64,000 nucleotides of DNA from Pseudomonas sp. Leaf48 (GTDB lineage: Bacteria; Pseudomonadota; Gammaproteobacteria; Pseudomonadales; Pseudomonadaceae). The DNA lies in NCBI RefSeq assembly GCF_001421885.1, contig NZ_LMLH01000010.1, positions 45,482 through 109,481 on the forward strand, read 5' to 3'. A program made the translations under genes and the position numbers. A model generated the notes under the pieces. That model searched no databases, had not been told where the DNA came from, and saw only the letters and a list, made by a program, of their open reading frames with translations. Of the stretch, positions 63,784 through 64,000 are shown in pieces (the first letter of the stretch is position 1; every line of letters starts with the position of its first letter).

Positions 63784-64000
63784 GGGGTAATGCTGTTCAC
63801 TTTAGGTTAGAGGGCTCCAGGTGGATATTTGGATTAGGTGTATATCCATTCCTGCGGTAACGGCCACCTAGGGTTTCGCCCTTACGGCGAGTCACTTGGA
63901 AGAGCCCCAAGTAACCAAGGGCTCTTGCCCCTGACGTTCGGTGCCTCGCCTAGGCTCGGCATGCCCTCGCTCCGGTCCTGCTCCGTGGGCCCGCCGCGAT
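63784..64000 (-). repeat. Probable dispersed Pseudomonas repeat, cut by window edge
   Basis: The minus strand carries a frame reading AHGAGPERGHAEPRRGTERQ, then GQEPLVTWGSSK and a stop, and the next frame gives VTRRKGETLGGRYRRNGYTP. These peptide strings recur in many short hypothetical proteins annotated in fluorescent pseudomonads, which suggests a dispersed repeat mis-called as genes. The sequence contains nested short dyads (AAGAGCCC/GGGCTCTT). The rest lies beyond the window. Confidence 0.45.

Overview
The window reads as a chromosomal segment from a fluorescent Pseudomonas, most likely the P. fluorescens group. The evidence is high GC, Pseudomonas-type proteins throughout, gene neighbourhoods shared with P. 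aeruginosa (fdxA-mutS-pncC-recA-recX; erdR-dgkA; finR/fpr; acvB-mprF; the aot-type transporter; dinG to pdxH) and many paired REP elements of the GTGGGAGCGGGC and GTAGGAGCGAGC types typical of this group. No virulence island, CRISPR array, insertion sequence or complete prophage is visible.

Layout. 1-9.7 kb: partial fdxA, mutS, pncC, SOS genes recA-recX, a LOG-family protein, a small secreted protein, a DTW tRNA-modifying enzyme, response regulator erdR and dgkA. 9.7-17 kb: divergent finR/fpr, trmO, rhlG, a DUF1456 gene, a pseudouridine-synthase-like gene, a GNAT gene and rimO. 17-23.5 kb: kup, then mprF-acvB for aminoacyl-phosphatidylglycerol metabolism. 23.5-24.3 kb: a non-coding stretch with two perfect 100-bp direct repeats, each holding the 3' part of an initiator tRNA gene plus its terminator, probably attachment-site scars. 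24.3-32.7 kb: dinB, a lipoprotein, proS, ampG, an Atl gene, a DUF481 gene, a cold-shock gene and dcd. 32.7-37.3 kb: a small Pro-rich gene and a five-gene arginine/ornithine-type ABC transporter operon. 37.6-46.2 kb: an Ntn acylase, an isochorismatase-like hydrolase, a four-gene operon with two SEC-C proteins, two tandem OmpA/TSP3 lipoproteins, a DUF1145 protein, a collagen-like exported protein and a CopD-like membrane protein. 46.3-55.1 kb: dinG, a secreted clan-A glycoside hydrolase, a family VIII-type serine hydrolase, an OmpA lipoprotein with WWPFG repeats and a Lys/Ala-rich tail, pdxH and a SlyB-like lipoprotein. 55.2-56.3 kb: an AT-richer orphan RHS-core gene, the clearest horizontally acquired gene. 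56.4-64 kb: nhaA, a cysteine-synthase-like enzyme, a FAD oxidoreductase, a lipoprotein, a SecD-P1-like small exported protein, an atypical SDR divergent from a LysR gene, and a dispersed-repeat-like sequence at the right edge.

Themes. Three loci (recA-recX, dinB, dinG) each carry a CTG-N10-CAG LexA-type box, so the window holds three SOS units. Envelope functions dominate the rest: lipid aminoacylation, muropeptide recycling, OmpA-type peptidoglycan anchors, lipoproteins, K+ and Na+/H+ transport. Several proteins lack the usual catalytic residue of their family: the pseudouridine-synthase-like protein, the isochorismatase-like protein, the Atl protein and the atypical SDR. I found no convincing complete undescribed system. 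The best leads are the duplicated tRNA-fMet scar, the orphan RHS gene with its palindromic leader, the repeat-bearing OmpA and glycoside hydrolase proteins, and the SecD-P1-like small protein.
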